19,015 nt of DNA from an uncultured Acidobacteriota bacterium (lineage in GTDB: Bacteria; Acidobacteriota; Thermoanaerobaculia; Gp7-AA8): the NCBI GenBank assembly GCA_946887105.1, contig CAMPKJ010000068.1:1-19015 (forward strand), given 5' to 3'. The notes under the pieces are model-generated. The model had not been told where the DNA came from. It worked only from the letters and a program-made list of their open reading frames with translations, and ran no database searches. Position 1 is the first letter of the stretch, and each line of letters begins with the position of its first letter. The translations under genes were made by a program, and so were the position numbers. Of the stretch, positions 1-7,339 are shown piece after piece.

Positions 1-371
1 ATCTCCGCCATCGCCGCGCGATGCTCGTCGTGCGTTTCGCGCTGGCGCAGGATGGTCGCGCGCAGCTCCTCGATCGAGCGCGCCAGGTCGTCCAGCTCGG
101 CGTGATACGGGCGATGCGCGACGACCACGTCCGCCGGCGACTCGACCGCCGCGCGGCTGCGATCGGTCAGCACATCGAGATCGCGCGCACGCCGCACCGC
201 CCACAGAAACACGCCCGTCCACGGAAGCATGAACGCGACGAACACGAGCACGCCCAGCACCGTCGCGGCCGACTGCGCCGTCCCGCCATGCCGCAACGCC
301 GCGCCGAATCCCCACGCCACCGCGATGGCGAGCACGAGGGAGACGTAGAGGAGGACGCGGAGGGGGTGCAT
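1..371 (-). CDS. phoR: PhoR-like sensor histidine kinase, N-terminal part (cut by window edge)
   Basis: An open frame runs from an ATG at 371 off the left edge of the window, giving 123 residues. The start is MHPLRVLLYVSLVLAIAVAW. Two hydrophobic segments (about residues 5-25 and 36-60) form a membrane hairpin with a very short periplasmic loop. A charged, probably coiled-coil stretch follows (about 90-123, containing ELDDLARSIEEL), typical of a HAMP or linker region before a kinase core. The catalytic domains lie outside the window. The assignment as the partner kinase of the adjacent PhoB rests on the order pst-phoU-phoB-phoR and the membrane topology; no kinase motif is visible. The start has no Shine-Dalgarno site, because the octamer palindrome reaches to within a few bases of the ATG. 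It could be another membrane-anchored kinase. Confidence 0.72.
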   Translation of the reverse strand, partial: MHPLRVLLYVSLVLAIAVAWGFGAALRHGGTAQSAATVLGVLVFVAFMLPWTGVFLWAVRRARDLDVLTDRSRAAVESPADVVVAHRPYHAELDDLARSIEELRATILRQRETHDEHRAAMAE

Positions 372-375
372 GGGG

Positions 376-460
376 AAAGTCTCAAAGTCTCAAAGTCGCA
401 AAGTCACAAAGAGGCCGTTCGGCGCGCTCTTTGAGACTTTGCGACTTTGCGACTTTACGA
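376..460. repeat. Octamer inverted-array element 1 (phoB-phoR gap)
   Basis: Four tandem 8-bp units of the form AAAGTCNC (376-407) are followed by a spacer and an inverted array of the form NNGACTTT (433-456). Arm 380-413 pairs with arm 427-460 over 34 positions with about 30 matches. The loop (414-426) itself contains GCCGTTCGGC. The element fills the whole 83-bp phoB-phoR gap, and its edge supplies the phoB stop codon TAA (455-457). Transcribed, it would form a long hairpin between the two genes and could attenuate phoR or stabilise the upstream message. It is not a CRISPR (units are too short and there are no spacers) and no transposase gene is nearby. Confidence 0.85.
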
Positions 461-1138
461 CTCAAACCGGTACCCATACCCAATCACCGTCTGAATCCTG
501 TCCTTGCCGATCTTCTTGCGCAGGTTGCGGATGTGCGCATCCACGGTCCGCGTCTCGACGTCCTCCGCAACCTGCCACACCTCGGAGAGGATGCGGTCGC
601 GCGAGACGACGGCCGGGCGGTTGCGCACCAGCATCCAGAGCAGCTCCAGCTCTTTCTTCGCCAGCTTCACCTCTTCTCCGTCGACGTGGACGCGCAGCGT
701 ACGGCCGTCGATGCGCAGGTGACCGTCGTCGTAGACGGCGGCATCGGACTCATCGCCGCGCGAGCGGCGCAGGATGGCTGCCACGCGCGCCAGCAGCTCG
801 CGCACGCTGAACGGCTTGGCCAGGTAGTCGTCCGCGCCGAGCTCGAGTCCCATGATCCGATCCGCTTCCGAGGTGCGTGCGGTGAGCATCAGGATCGGCA
901 GCTTCGCGGTGTTCGGATCGCGGCGCAGCTCGCGGCAGATCGTGAAGCCGTCGAGATCGGGCAGATTGAGATCCAGGATCAGGAAATCGAAGCCGCCCTG
1001 CTGTACGGCCAGCAAACCTTCATGGCCGTTCCCGTACGTCGTCACCACATAGCCTTCGCGCTCGAGATTCACGCGAATGGTGAAGGCGATGTCGGCATCG
1101 TCCTCGATGACGGCGACGCGCAGCTCAGACCGGCTCAT
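455..1138 (-). CDS. phoB: PhoB-type response regulator (OmpR family)
   Basis: This 227-residue regulator has an N-terminal receiver (about 6-120) and a C-terminal winged-helix DNA-binding domain (about 135-225). Receiver residues are in place: acidic pair D13/D14, phospho-acceptor D56 in LILDLNLPD, T86 and K108 in DYLAKPF. The DNA-binding part carries the OmpR pattern RTVDAHIRNLRKKIG and ends in GYGYRFES. Such a protein, phosphorylated by PhoR during phosphate shortage, activates pst and other Pho genes. It starts inside the end of phoU (14-nt overlap), so translation is probably coupled. Its last codons and stop lie in the octamer element. The PhoB identity rests on the pst-phoU context; the family assignment is certain. 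Confidence 0.93.
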   Translation of the reverse strand: MSRSELRVAVIEDDADIAFTIRVNLEREGYVVTTYGNGHEGLLAVQQGGFDFLILDLNLPDLDGFTICRELRRDPNTAKLPILMLTARTSEADRIMGLELGADDYLAKPFSVRELLARVAAILRRSRGDESDAAVYDDGHLRIDGRTLRVHVDGEEVKLAKKELELLWMLVRNRPAVVSRDRILSEVWQVAEDVETRTVDAHIRNLRKKIGKDRIQTVIGYGYRFES

Positions 1139-1784
1139 TGCTGTGCTTGATCACTTTTCCTTCCGCGAGATAGACCACCATCTCGCAGATGTTCGTGGCT
1201 CCGTCGGCCATCCGTTCGAAGTATTTGCCGATGAAGGTCAGCCGGATGGCGCGCGAGATGTTGCGCGAGTCTTCGAGCATGTACGTCAGCAACTCGCGGA
1301 ACGACTGCTCGGTGAGCAGGTCCGCTTCGTCGTCGCGCGCGATCACTTCCCGCGCCAGCACCGGATCGCGGCGCACGAACGCATCGAGCGCCTGGCGGAC
1401 CATGTCCTGCGCCATGCGCGCGAGCCGCGGAATGTCGATCAGCGGCTTGAGCGGCGGCTCGCGATTGAGCTCGATGGCGCGCTCGCATACGTCGACCGCG
1501 AGATCGGCGATGCGCTCCAGCTCCGGCGTGATCTTCATGGCCGCGGCCACGAACCGCAGATCGACCGCCGCCGGCTGCATCATGGCGATCATCTCGATGG
1601 TGTGCTGGTCGATCTCCAGTTCCATCTGATCGATGGCGGTGTCGCCCTCGATGACGCGCTGCGCGAGCGACGTGTCGCGCTCCAACAGCGCGCGAATGGA
1701 TTCGTTGATCTGATCCTCCACCATCGCTCCCATGCGAAGGAGGAGCTCTTTGAGGTGCTCGATTTCCTTGTCAAAGTGGCGCAT
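1125..1784 (-). CDS. phoU: Phosphate signalling complex protein PhoU
   Basis: The product has 219 residues and is all-helical, with the two PhoU repeats (about 5-100 and 115-210). Each repeat has the acidic metal-binding pattern: DTAIDQMELEID near 48-59 and RDDEADLLTEQSF near 149-161. ERIADLAVDVCE and ERMADGATNICE are the matching second-helix motifs (E-R-x-A-D). PhoU is a peripheral cytoplasmic protein that links the Pst transporter to PhoR and keeps the Pho regulon off when phosphate is plentiful; it also limits phosphate uptake. Its start overlaps the pstB stop as TGATG, and its end overlaps phoB by 14 nt. Length is slightly under the E. coli protein (about 241). Confidence 0.95.
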   Translation of the reverse strand: MRHFDKEIEHLKELLLRMGAMVEDQINESIRALLERDTSLAQRVIEGDTAIDQMELEIDQHTIEMIAMMQPAAVDLRFVAAAMKITPELERIADLAVDVCERAIELNREPPLKPLIDIPRLARMAQDMVRQALDAFVRRDPVLAREVIARDDEADLLTEQSFRELLTYMLEDSRNISRAIRLTFIGKYFERMADGATNICEMVVYLAEGKVIKHSNEPV

Positions 1785-2611
1785 CAGCCGAACCGCCCCG
1801 TGATGTAGTCCTCGGTCAATTTCTGTTTCGGAGTCATGAAGATCGTCCGCGTCTCGTCATATTCGACGAGTTTGCCGAGCATGAAGAAGGCGGTGCGGTC
1901 CGAGACGCGCGCGGCCTGCTGCATGTTGTGGGTGACGATCACGATCGTGTAGTTGTCCTTCAGCTCGTACACCAGCTCTTCGATCTTCTGCGTGGCGATG
2001 GGATCGAGCGCCGAGGCCGGCTCGTCCATCAGCAGCACCTCGGGATCGACGGCCAGCGCGCGGGCGATGCAGAGCCGCTGCTGTTGTCCGCCGGAGAGCG
2101 CGAGCGCGCTGGCGCCGAGGCGATCCTTCACCTCGTCCCACAACGCGGCGCGCTGCAGGGAGCGCTCGACCGTCTCGTCGAGAACGCGCCGGTCGTTGAT
2201 GCCGCCGATGCGCAGTCCGTACGCGATGTTCTCGTAGATCGATTTCGAGAACGGATTCGACTTCTGGAACACCATCCCCACGCGGCGGCGCAGCGCGACC
2301 ACGTTCACGCCGGGCGCGTAGACGTCCTGTCCGCCGATGGCGATCCGCCCTTCGACGCGCGCTCCCGGGATGATGTCGTTCATCCGGTTGATCGAGCGCA
2401 GGAACGTCGACTTGCCGCAGCCCGACGGGCCGATCAGCGCCGTGACCTGCTTCTCCGGGATGTCGAGCTCGATGCCGTGCAGCACCTTCGACTCGCCATA
2501 GAAGAAGTTGAAGTTGCGCACTTCGATTTTCGGAGGCGTGGACGGCGCGGCATCGTGCGGATGCAGCGTCGATGCGGCATTTACGTGCGTCACGATATCC
2601 ATTGTAGTCAT
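1784..2611 (-). CDS. pstB: Phosphate ABC transporter ATP-binding protein PstB
   Basis: This 275-residue ATPase energises phosphate import by PstCA. All ABC motifs are present: Walker [10 protein letters not shown] (61-69), Q-loop in VFQKSNPF, signature LSGGQQQR, Walker [13 protein letters not shown] and the switch histidine in VTHN. The motif spacing and the FQKSNPF stretch are typical of PstB. About 27 residues precede the usual start of the domain ([12 protein letters not shown]), so the N-terminus is longer and Ala/Thr/His/Pro-rich. The ATG at 2611 is chosen because it overlaps the pstA stop as ATGA; a second ATG lies nine bases further in. The end overlaps phoU (TGATG). Confidence 0.96.
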   Translation of the reverse strand: MTTMDIVTHVNAASTLHPHDAAPSTPPKIEVRNFNFFYGESKVLHGIELDIPEKQVTALIGPSGCGKSTFLRSINRMNDIIPGARVEGRIAIGGQDVYAPGVNVVALRRRVGMVFQKSNPFSKSIYENIAYGLRIGGINDRRVLDETVERSLQRAALWDEVKDRLGASALALSGGQQQRLCIARALAVDPEVLLMDEPASALDPIATQKIEELVYELKDNYTIVIVTHNMQQAARVSDRTAFFMLGKLVEYDETRTIFMTPKQKLTEDYITGRFG

Positions 2612-3585
2612 CGGTGCAGTCTCGAACGCGTGCGCGAGCGGATGATCACGCCGGTCAGATTGAGCAGGAACGTCAACGCCAGCAGCACGAACACGGTGCC
2701 GTACAGCAGGGGTTTGGTCGCCTCCACGTCCGGCGATTGCGTCGACAGGATCAGCACGTGATAGCCGAGATGCATGAACTGATCGGTGACGTCGCCGGGC
2801 AGATACGGGAGGTAATACGCGGCGCCGGTGAAGAGGATCGGCGCGACCTCGCCCGCACCGCGCGAGATGCCCAGGATCGCGCCGGTCAGGATGCCGGAGA
2901 GCGAGCTCGGAAGCACGACGCGGCGGATCGTTTCCCACTGTGTCGCTCCGAGCGCGAGCGACGCTTCGCGCAAGTCCTGCGGCACCGTGCGCAGCGCTTC
3001 TTCCGTCGCCACGATCACGGTCGGCAGCGTGAGCAGCGCGAGCGTGCACGCGGCCCACAAAAGCGAGCCCTGACCCCACAGCACTTCGCCGGGCGGCTGC
3101 GTGGCCAGATCGATGTTCCGGCCGATGAACTGGATGAAGAAGCCGAGGCCGAACAGCCCGAACACGATCGACGGAACGCCGGCCAGGTTCGCGACCGCGC
3201 TGCGTGTGACCGTCGCGAGCAGCGCGGACATCGCACGGAAAAAGAGCTTGCGGCGTCCGGGCATCCCCTTCGAAACGCGGAAGCGGCGCCACGCCAGATT
3301 CAGCCCTTCGGCCGGCGTGTACTCGTGCAGGTAAACCGCCGTCGCCACGCCGAGCGGCACCGCCACGATCGACATCAGGATCACCAGCGCGGCCGTGCCG
3401 ACGATTGCGGGCATGATGCCGCCGGCGGTCAATCCCATCCGCGGCGGCTTGGTGATGAACTCCCACGTCACCGCGCCGGCGCCGTGGATGACGATGTTGC
3501 CGACGATCACGATCAGGATGCCGACGATCAGCACGACGCTCGATCCGAGGAGCGCGATCGCCACTTTGTCTTTCACGTTCCTCAT
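2608..3585 (-). CDS. pstA: Phosphate ABC transporter permease PstA
   Basis: The product is a 325-residue inner-membrane permease that forms the phosphate channel with PstC. It has an N-terminal membrane helix (about 8-32), a core of five more helices, and the permease loop that docks to Pst[36 protein letters not shown] is the PstA hallmark near residues 132-146. Between [10 protein letters not shown] and that hallmark lies an arginine-rich stretch, roughly residues 95-120 ([19 protein letters not shown]), which looks like an insertion compared with the PstA proteins I remember. The ATG at 3585 overlaps the pstC stop as ATGA. A much longer upstream frame exists but runs antisense-like through pstC and is not used. 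Confidence 0.94.
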   Translation of the reverse strand: MRNVKDKVAIALLGSSVVLIVGILIVIVGNIVIHGAGAVTWEFITKPPRMGLTAGGIMPAIVGTAALVILMSIVAVPLGVATAVYLHEYTPAEGLNLAWRRFRVSKGMPGRRKLFFRAMSALLATVTRSAVANLAGVPSIVFGLFGLGFFIQFIGRNIDLATQPPGEVLWGQGSLLWAACTLALLTLPTVIVATEEALRTVPQDLREASLALGATQWETIRRVVLPSSLSGILTGAILGISRGAGEVAPILFTGAAYYLPYLPGDVTDQFMHLGYHVLILSTQSPDVEATKPLLYGTVFVLLALTFLLNLTGVIIRSRTRSRLHR

Positions 3586-4481
3586 GCCGTGCCCTGCATC
3601 CGCCGGCGCATCCCGCCGATCACCCACTGCCCGAGCGAGTTGCTGACGAACGTGATCACGAACAGCAGCGTGCCCATGAAGAAGAGCGCCGCGTAGTGCT
3701 CGCTGCCGACCACCACTTCGCCCATCTCCGCGGCGATGGTCGCGGAAAGCGTGCGCAGCGGATCGAGCAGTGAGATCGACGCGATGGCCGCGTTGCCGCC
3801 CGCCATCAGCAGGATCATCGTTTCGCCGACGGCGCGTCCGAACGCGAGCACGAACGACGCGAATACGGCAGGCGCGGCGGCGGGCAGCACGACTTTCCAC
3901 GCCGTCTGAAACCGCGTCGCACCGAGCGCGAACGATGCTTCGCGATACGCGCGCGGCACGGCCGCCAATCCATCCTCGGAGATGGTGTAGACGATCGGCA
4001 CGAGCGCGAATCCGAGCGCCAGTCCGGCGTTGATCGCGTTCAGCCGGTACGTGAATCCGAACGCGTTCTGCAGCCAAGTGGCAAGCACGATCAGCGCGAA
4101 GAAGCCCATCACGACAGAAGGGATGCCTGCCAGCAACTCGATCACCGGCTTGATCACTTCACGCAACCGCGCCGGCGCGAACTCGGAGGAGAACAACGCC
4201 GCGGCCACACCGATCGGACACGCGAAGAGCATCCCCACGACCGTCGCCTTCAACGTGCCGAGGATGATCGGGATCAGCGACAGCTTCGGCACCTCGGACG
4301 TCGGTTGCCACACCGGCGGATCGGCCATGAAGAACGCGCGCATCGAATGCCCGTTCAACACCGTCGCCGTCTCTTTGAACGTGAAGATGAAGATCAGGAA
4401 GATGAAGACGATCGCCACCCAGCCGGCTACCGAAAAGATGCCGGTCATCAGGTTGTTGCGGATCAGACGTCCGCGCGTCAT
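3582..4481 (-). CDS. pstC: Phosphate ABC transporter permease PstC
   Basis: The product has 299 residues and about six membrane helices, the first near residues 13-35 ([19 protein letters not shown]). The core contains [16 protein letters not shown], the PstC counterpart of the PstA hallmark. The cytoplasmic coupling loop is [20 protein letters not shown], and [17 protein letters not shown] follows. It pairs with PstA as the transmembrane pathway for phosphate. The ATG at 4481 overlaps the pstS stop (ATGA), which decides the start over an upstream one that would sit inside pstS. It is slightly shorter than E. coli PstC (319), mostly in the periplasmic loop. Confidence 0.95.
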   Translation of the reverse strand: MTRGRLIRNNLMTGIFSVAGWVAIVFIFLIFIFTFKETATVLNGHSMRAFFMADPPVWQPTSEVPKLSLIPIILGTLKATVVGMLFACPIGVAAALFSSEFAPARLREVIKPVIELLAGIPSVVMGFFALIVLATWLQNAFGFTYRLNAINAGLALGFALVPIVYTISEDGLAAVPRAYREASFALGATRFQTAWKVVLPAAAPAVFASFVLAFGRAVGETMILLMAGGNAAIASISLLDPLRTLSATIAAEMGEVVVGSEHYAALFFMGTLLFVITFVSNSLGQWVIGGMRRRMQGTA

Positions 4482-5362
4482 TGCGCCTTCGTCAGCGGGA
4501 AGTAGCCGACCTGCGTGACCAGCGCCTGCGCCTCGGGCGTGAGCGACCACTGCGCAAACTTCGTGACGCGCTCCGGTGCATTCTGCGCGTAATAGAAGTA
4601 GAGCTTGCGGCTGAGCGGATAGGTGCCGTCCGCGACCGTCGCTTCCGATGGAGCGACCGGCTGACCGCCCTCCGCGGCGATGGCCAGCGCCTTCACGTTC
4701 TTCGCGTAGGCGATGCCGCCGTAGCCGATGCCGTTGCGATCCTGACCGACCGCGTTGATCACCGCGGCCGTGCCTTGCAGCGTCTGCACGCGCGGCGTGA
4801 AGTCTTCCTTCAGCAGCACGTGCTCGCGGAAGTAGTCATACGTGCCCGACGAGTTTTCGCGGCCGTACAGCACGATCGTCGCGGTCGGGCCGCCGATCTG
4901 ATTCCAGTTGGTGATCTTCCCCTGGAAGATGTCTTTGACTTGCGTCATGGTCAGGCTCTGCACCGGGTTTTCACCGTTCACGAACACGCCGAGCGAGTCG
5001 AGCGCGACTGCCTGTTCCACGATCTCGGCACCGCGGGCCTGCTTTGCCTTCTGCTTCTCGTCTTCTTTCATCTCGCGCGACGACTGCGCGAGGTCGACCG
5101 TGCCGTTGATCAGCGCGGCGATGCCGGTGCCGCTACCGCCGCCATTGACCTGCACGACGGTGCCGGGATTCTTGACCATGTACTCCTCGGCGAGACGCTG
5201 GCCGAGGATGACCATCGTGTCCGAGCCTTTGATGGTGAGCGGTTTCGTATCCGCACGCTTCGACTCGCCGCCGGACGCGGCAGGTGCCTGCTCCCGTCCG
5301 CCGCAGGCGGCCAGCAGGAGCGCGAGGGTGAGCGTAGAGACAATTCGAGCCACAGAGTTCAT
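4478..5362 (-). CDS. pstS: Phosphate-binding lipoprotein PstS (first copy)
   Basis: This 294-residue phosphate-binding protein has a lipoprotein signal: LLLAAC puts the modified cysteine at residue 20. A short Ala/Glu/Ser linker follows. Phosphate-binding loops typical of PstS are visible: IKGSDTM, NGGGSGTGIAALINGTVD, and GRENSSGTYDYF. Anchored to a membrane on the periplasmic side, it hands phosphate to PstCA. It is first in the operon pstSCAB-phoU-phoB-phoR. No Shine-Dalgarno site precedes the ATG; a TAAATT box lies six bases upstream, suggesting a leaderless message. A Pho-box-like repeat is 43-60 bp upstream. A second, non-lipidated paralogue sits at 16868-17689. Confidence 0.96.
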   Translation of the reverse strand: MNSVARIVSTLTLALLLAACGGREQAPAASGGESKRADTKPLTIKGSDTMVILGQRLAEEYMVKNPGTVVQVNGGGSGTGIAALINGTVDLAQSSREMKEDEKQKAKQARGAEIVEQAVALDSLGVFVNGENPVQSLTMTQVKDIFQGKITNWNQIGGPTATIVLYGRENSSGTYDYFREHVLLKEDFTPRVQTLQGTAAVINAVGQDRNGIGYGGIAYAKNVKALAIAAEGGQPVAPSEATVADGTYPLSRKLYFYYAQNAPERVTKFAQWSLTPEAQALVTQVGYFPLTKAQ

Positions 5363-5368
5363 GGGCGC

Positions 5369-5422
5369 AATTTAGGGGCCAGATGTCGAGGGGCGTGGCA
5401 GAGCGTGTAAATTCGATGTAAA
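5369..5422 (-). promoter_or_regulatory. pstS promoter with Pho-box-like repeat
   Basis: Reading towards pstS, TTTACAT (5422-5416), four bases CGAA and TTTACAC (5411-5405) form a direct repeat with an 11-bp period. This 7+4+7 layout is that of Pho boxes, and TTTACA resembles the TTnACA units bound by Bacillus PhoP. A weaker unit, TCGACAT, lies in register two periods downstream (5389-5383). TAAATT (5374-5369) is a -10 candidate that ends six bases before the ATG. No -35 hexamer is seen, consistent with activator-dependent transcription. Binding by the local PhoB is inferred. Confidence 0.68.
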
Positions 5423-5460
5423 CGCCCAAACATGGTTGCCGTTCGCGTCCATTCAACGCT

Positions 5461-5466
5461 TAGGTT
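5461..5466 (+). promoter_or_regulatory. Possible -10 box for the 58-residue gene
   Basis: TAGGTT matches the TANNNT form and ends seven bases before the ATG at 5474, the same layout as at pstS, the second ppk1 and the CHAD gene. TTGCCG at 5436-5441 is a weak -35 candidate at 19-bp spacing. If used, the transcript would be leaderless. The Pho-box-like repeat at 5405-5422 lies upstream and could serve both directions. Confidence 0.35.
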
Positions 5467-5473
5467 GTGCGCC

Positions 5474-5650
5474 ATGAACGCGAAGCGTAAAGGTCCTGCC
5501 AATGCCCGCGTCGACTATCAGTGGCGCGTCGATCGCGAACGAGGCTTCGAGAAGACGTCGATGATCTACGACGCCGACGGCAAGCTGCTCGGCATCGACT
5601 ACGAGCACGCACCGCGCGTCGAAGTTCCTGCGCGCGAGCCGCGCGACTGA
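5474..5650 (+). CDS. Hypothetical 58-residue protein
   Basis: I do not recognise this protein. The 58 residues start MNAKRKGPANARVDYQWRVD, are strongly charged, and have no membrane segment or signal peptide. The middle (TSMIYDADGKLLGIDYEHAP) could be a small beta-hairpin. Codon third positions are mostly G or C, as in its neighbours, which argues for a real gene; an in-frame ATG at 5432 lies before a low-quality stretch and is less likely. It is divergent from pstS and shares its upstream region, so it may be phosphate-regulated (inference). It ends one base before the stop of the convergent MFS gene. Confidence 0.6.
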   Translation: MNAKRKGPANARVDYQWRVDRERGFEKTSMIYDADGKLLGIDYEHAPRVEVPAREPRD

Positions 5651-5651
5651 C

Positions 5652-7181
5652 TCAGCCCTGCGGCTCGTGCTCCGCGTCGATGGTGGTCATCTCGGCCATG
5701 ACCATGTTCTCCGAGTGGGCGCTGCCGATCTTTCCCGCCGGCATCGCCACCGCGGCCACGCCGAGCGCAGCACCGACGACCACCGTGCACGCCCAGAAAA
5801 TCGTGCGCAGCGTTCGTTCGAGCGCGCCTTGCAACGCCGCCAGCTCCGCCGGCGCGATGTTCGCGCGCGCCTCGGGATTCACGAGCGCATTCGGATCGTG
5901 CGAGAACTCCGCCAGTCCGGCAGCGAGCATCGCGCCGAGGAGCGCCACGCCGAGCGCACCGCCGATCGAGCGCGAGAACTGATTGAGTGACGTGGTGATG
6001 CCGAGCTGCTCCCGCGGCACCGAATGCTGCGACGCGATCAGCAGCGTCAGCATGGTCAGGCCGAGACCGGAGCCGATGAAGACCAGCTCGACGATCATCG
6101 TCCAGCGCGGCGTGGTGCGGGAAAACGTCGCCAGCGCGGCGAATCCGCCGACCATGAACACCAGTCCGGTCAGCACGATCGCGCGCGAGCCCATACGGAT
6201 CAGCAGACGTCCGCCGACGATCGACGCGAGCACCCACGCCAGCATGAGCGGCGTCAGAAACGAGCCCGCCTCCGTTGCGCTCGCGCCGAGCACGCCTTGC
6301 GCGAGCAGCGGGACGAACGTGATCGCCGCGAACATGGCGATGCCGGCCAGAAACCCGACGATGATGGCCACGCTCACGACGCGATTGCGAAAGAGCGCGA
6401 GCGGCACCACCGGATCGGCGGCGCGTTTTTCGATGCGCACGAACCACGCGAACAGCACGCCGATGGCGACGATCAGGGCGATGTTGCCCGGCCGCAGCAG
6501 ACGCTCGGGCGCGCTTCCCTCGCCGAGGACGAGCAGCAGCATCGTCACGGCAACCGTCAGCACGAATGCGCCGCCGTAGTCGATGGCCGGACGCTCGTGC
6601 CGTTTCGGCTCGATCAAACCGAAGCCGATGATCGCGGCCGCGGCGATGCCAACCGGCAGGTTGATCAGAAAGACCCAGCGCCACGAAAGCTGATCGGTGA
6701 TGAAGCCGCCCAGCAGCGGTCCGAAGACGCTCGAGACACCCCACACGCCACTGAACAGCCCCTGCATCCGCGCGCGCTCTTCGAGCGTGAAGATGTCGCC
6801 GATGATGGTCATCGCCAGCGGCACGAGCGCACCCGCGCCGATGCCCTGCACGGCGCGCGAGACGATCAGCTGCGTCATGGTCTGCGCCAGTCCGCACGCG
6901 GCGGAGCCGAGCAGGAACACCGCGATCCCGATCTGAAACAGCAGTCGGCGGCCGAAGAGATCCGAGAGCTTGCCCCACACCGGAACCGTGACCGTCGACG
7001 TGAGCAGGTACGCGGAGAAGACCCAACTGTAATGCGCGAGTCCGCCGAGCGCGGCCACGATGGTCGGCATCGCCGTACCGACCACCGTCCCTTCCAGTGC
7101 GGCGAGGAGCATGCCGGTCATGACCCCGGCGGTAACGACGCGCCGGCGGCGCGGTGACATCGGCAACATGGCGCCGTGCAT
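5652..7181 (-). CDS. MFS transporter, DHA2 (EmrB/QacA-like, 14-TM) family
   Basis: The product is a 509-residue inner-membrane protein with the hydrophobic pattern of a 14-helix drug:proton antiporter. Motif A is GKLSDLFGRR after helix 2, motif C-like GPLLGGFI lies in helix 5, and the helix-1 motif reads LEGTVVGTAMPTI (Glu where most members have Asp). A long loop near ANIAPAELAALQ precedes the last helix. Members expel drugs, dyes or metabolites; the substrate here cannot be told. It does not resemble phosphate MFS carriers. Starts at 7181, 7169 and 7160 are all possible, and none has a clear ribosome site. Coding cannot begin much further upstream, because that sequence is octamer element 2. 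It is the one gene here without an obvious phosphate role. Confidence 0.88.
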   Translation of the reverse strand: MHGAMLPMSPRRRRVVTAGVMTGMLLAALEGTVVGTAMPTIVAALGGLAHYSWVFSAYLLTSTVTVPVWGKLSDLFGRRLLFQIGIAVFLLGSAACGLAQTMTQLIVSRAVQGIGAGALVPLAMTIIGDIFTLEERARMQGLFSGVWGVSSVFGPLLGGFITDQLSWRWVFLINLPVGIAAAAIIGFGLIEPKRHERPAIDYGGAFVLTVAVTMLLLVLGEGSAPERLLRPGNIALIVAIGVLFAWFVRIEKRAADPVVPLALFRNRVVSVAIIVGFLAGIAMFAAITFVPLLAQGVLGASATEAGSFLTPLMLAWVLASIVGGRLLIRMGSRAIVLTGLVFMVGGFAALATFSRTTPRWTMIVELVFIGSGLGLTMLTLLIASQHSVPREQLGITTSLNQFSRSIGGALGVALLGAMLAAGLAEFSHDPNALVNPEARANIAPAELAALQGALERTLRTIFWACTVVVGAALGVAAVAMPAGKIGSAHSENMVMAEMTTIDAEHEPQG

Positions 7182-7213
7182 TCTGCACGACCCATGCGCG
7201 GGGACCGAGGGAG

Positions 7214-7304
7214 AGTTCCTCGGAGTTCCTCGGTTCCTCAGTTCCTCGGAGTGGAAGATCCCCGCGGCTCCCTCCGAGGAACTCCGAGGAACCGAGGAAC
7301 TCCG
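7214..7304. repeat. Octamer inverted-array element 2 (MFS-ppk1 gap)
   Basis: Units of the form TTCCTCGG or TTCCTCAG occur four times at 8-10 bp spacing on the left (about 7215-7249) and inverted (CCGAGGAA) on the right. Arm 7221-7251 and arm 7272-7304 are identical after reverse complementing, apart from a 2-base indel, around a 20-base loop. The motif differs from elements 1 and 3, but unit length and architecture are the same. Here it lies between divergent genes, so it would sit near the promoters of both rather than inside an operon. Confidence 0.85.
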
Positions 7305-7324
7305 GGCGACTCTCACGCGCGCGC

Positions 7325-7330
7325 TATGCT
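7325..7330 (+). promoter_or_regulatory. Possible -10 box for ppk1 (first copy)
   Basis: TATGCT lies nine bases before the GTG at 7340. A transcript starting at the usual distance would have a leader of about three bases. No -35 hexamer is visible, and the region just upstream is the right arm of octamer element 2. Confidence 0.3.
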
Positions 7331-7339
7331 TCGCCGTCT

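Noticed and set aside
376..460. CRISPR array
   Set aside because: Units are only 8 bp, contiguous and inverted across a centre, with no unique spacers and no cas genes.
2612..4077. Long N-terminal extensions for PstA and PstB
   Set aside because: The extra parts are out-of-frame readings of the upstream pst genes; ATGA overlaps mark the real starts.
5652..7181. MFS gene as a phosphate transporter
   Set aside because: Motifs and helix number fit DHA2 drug-type exporters; nothing specific to phosphate carriers is seen.
7154..7339. An upstream ATG for the first ppk1
   Set aside because: It would add 62 residues encoded by octamer element 2 and overlap the divergent MFS gene; PPK1 homology starts at the GTG at 7340.
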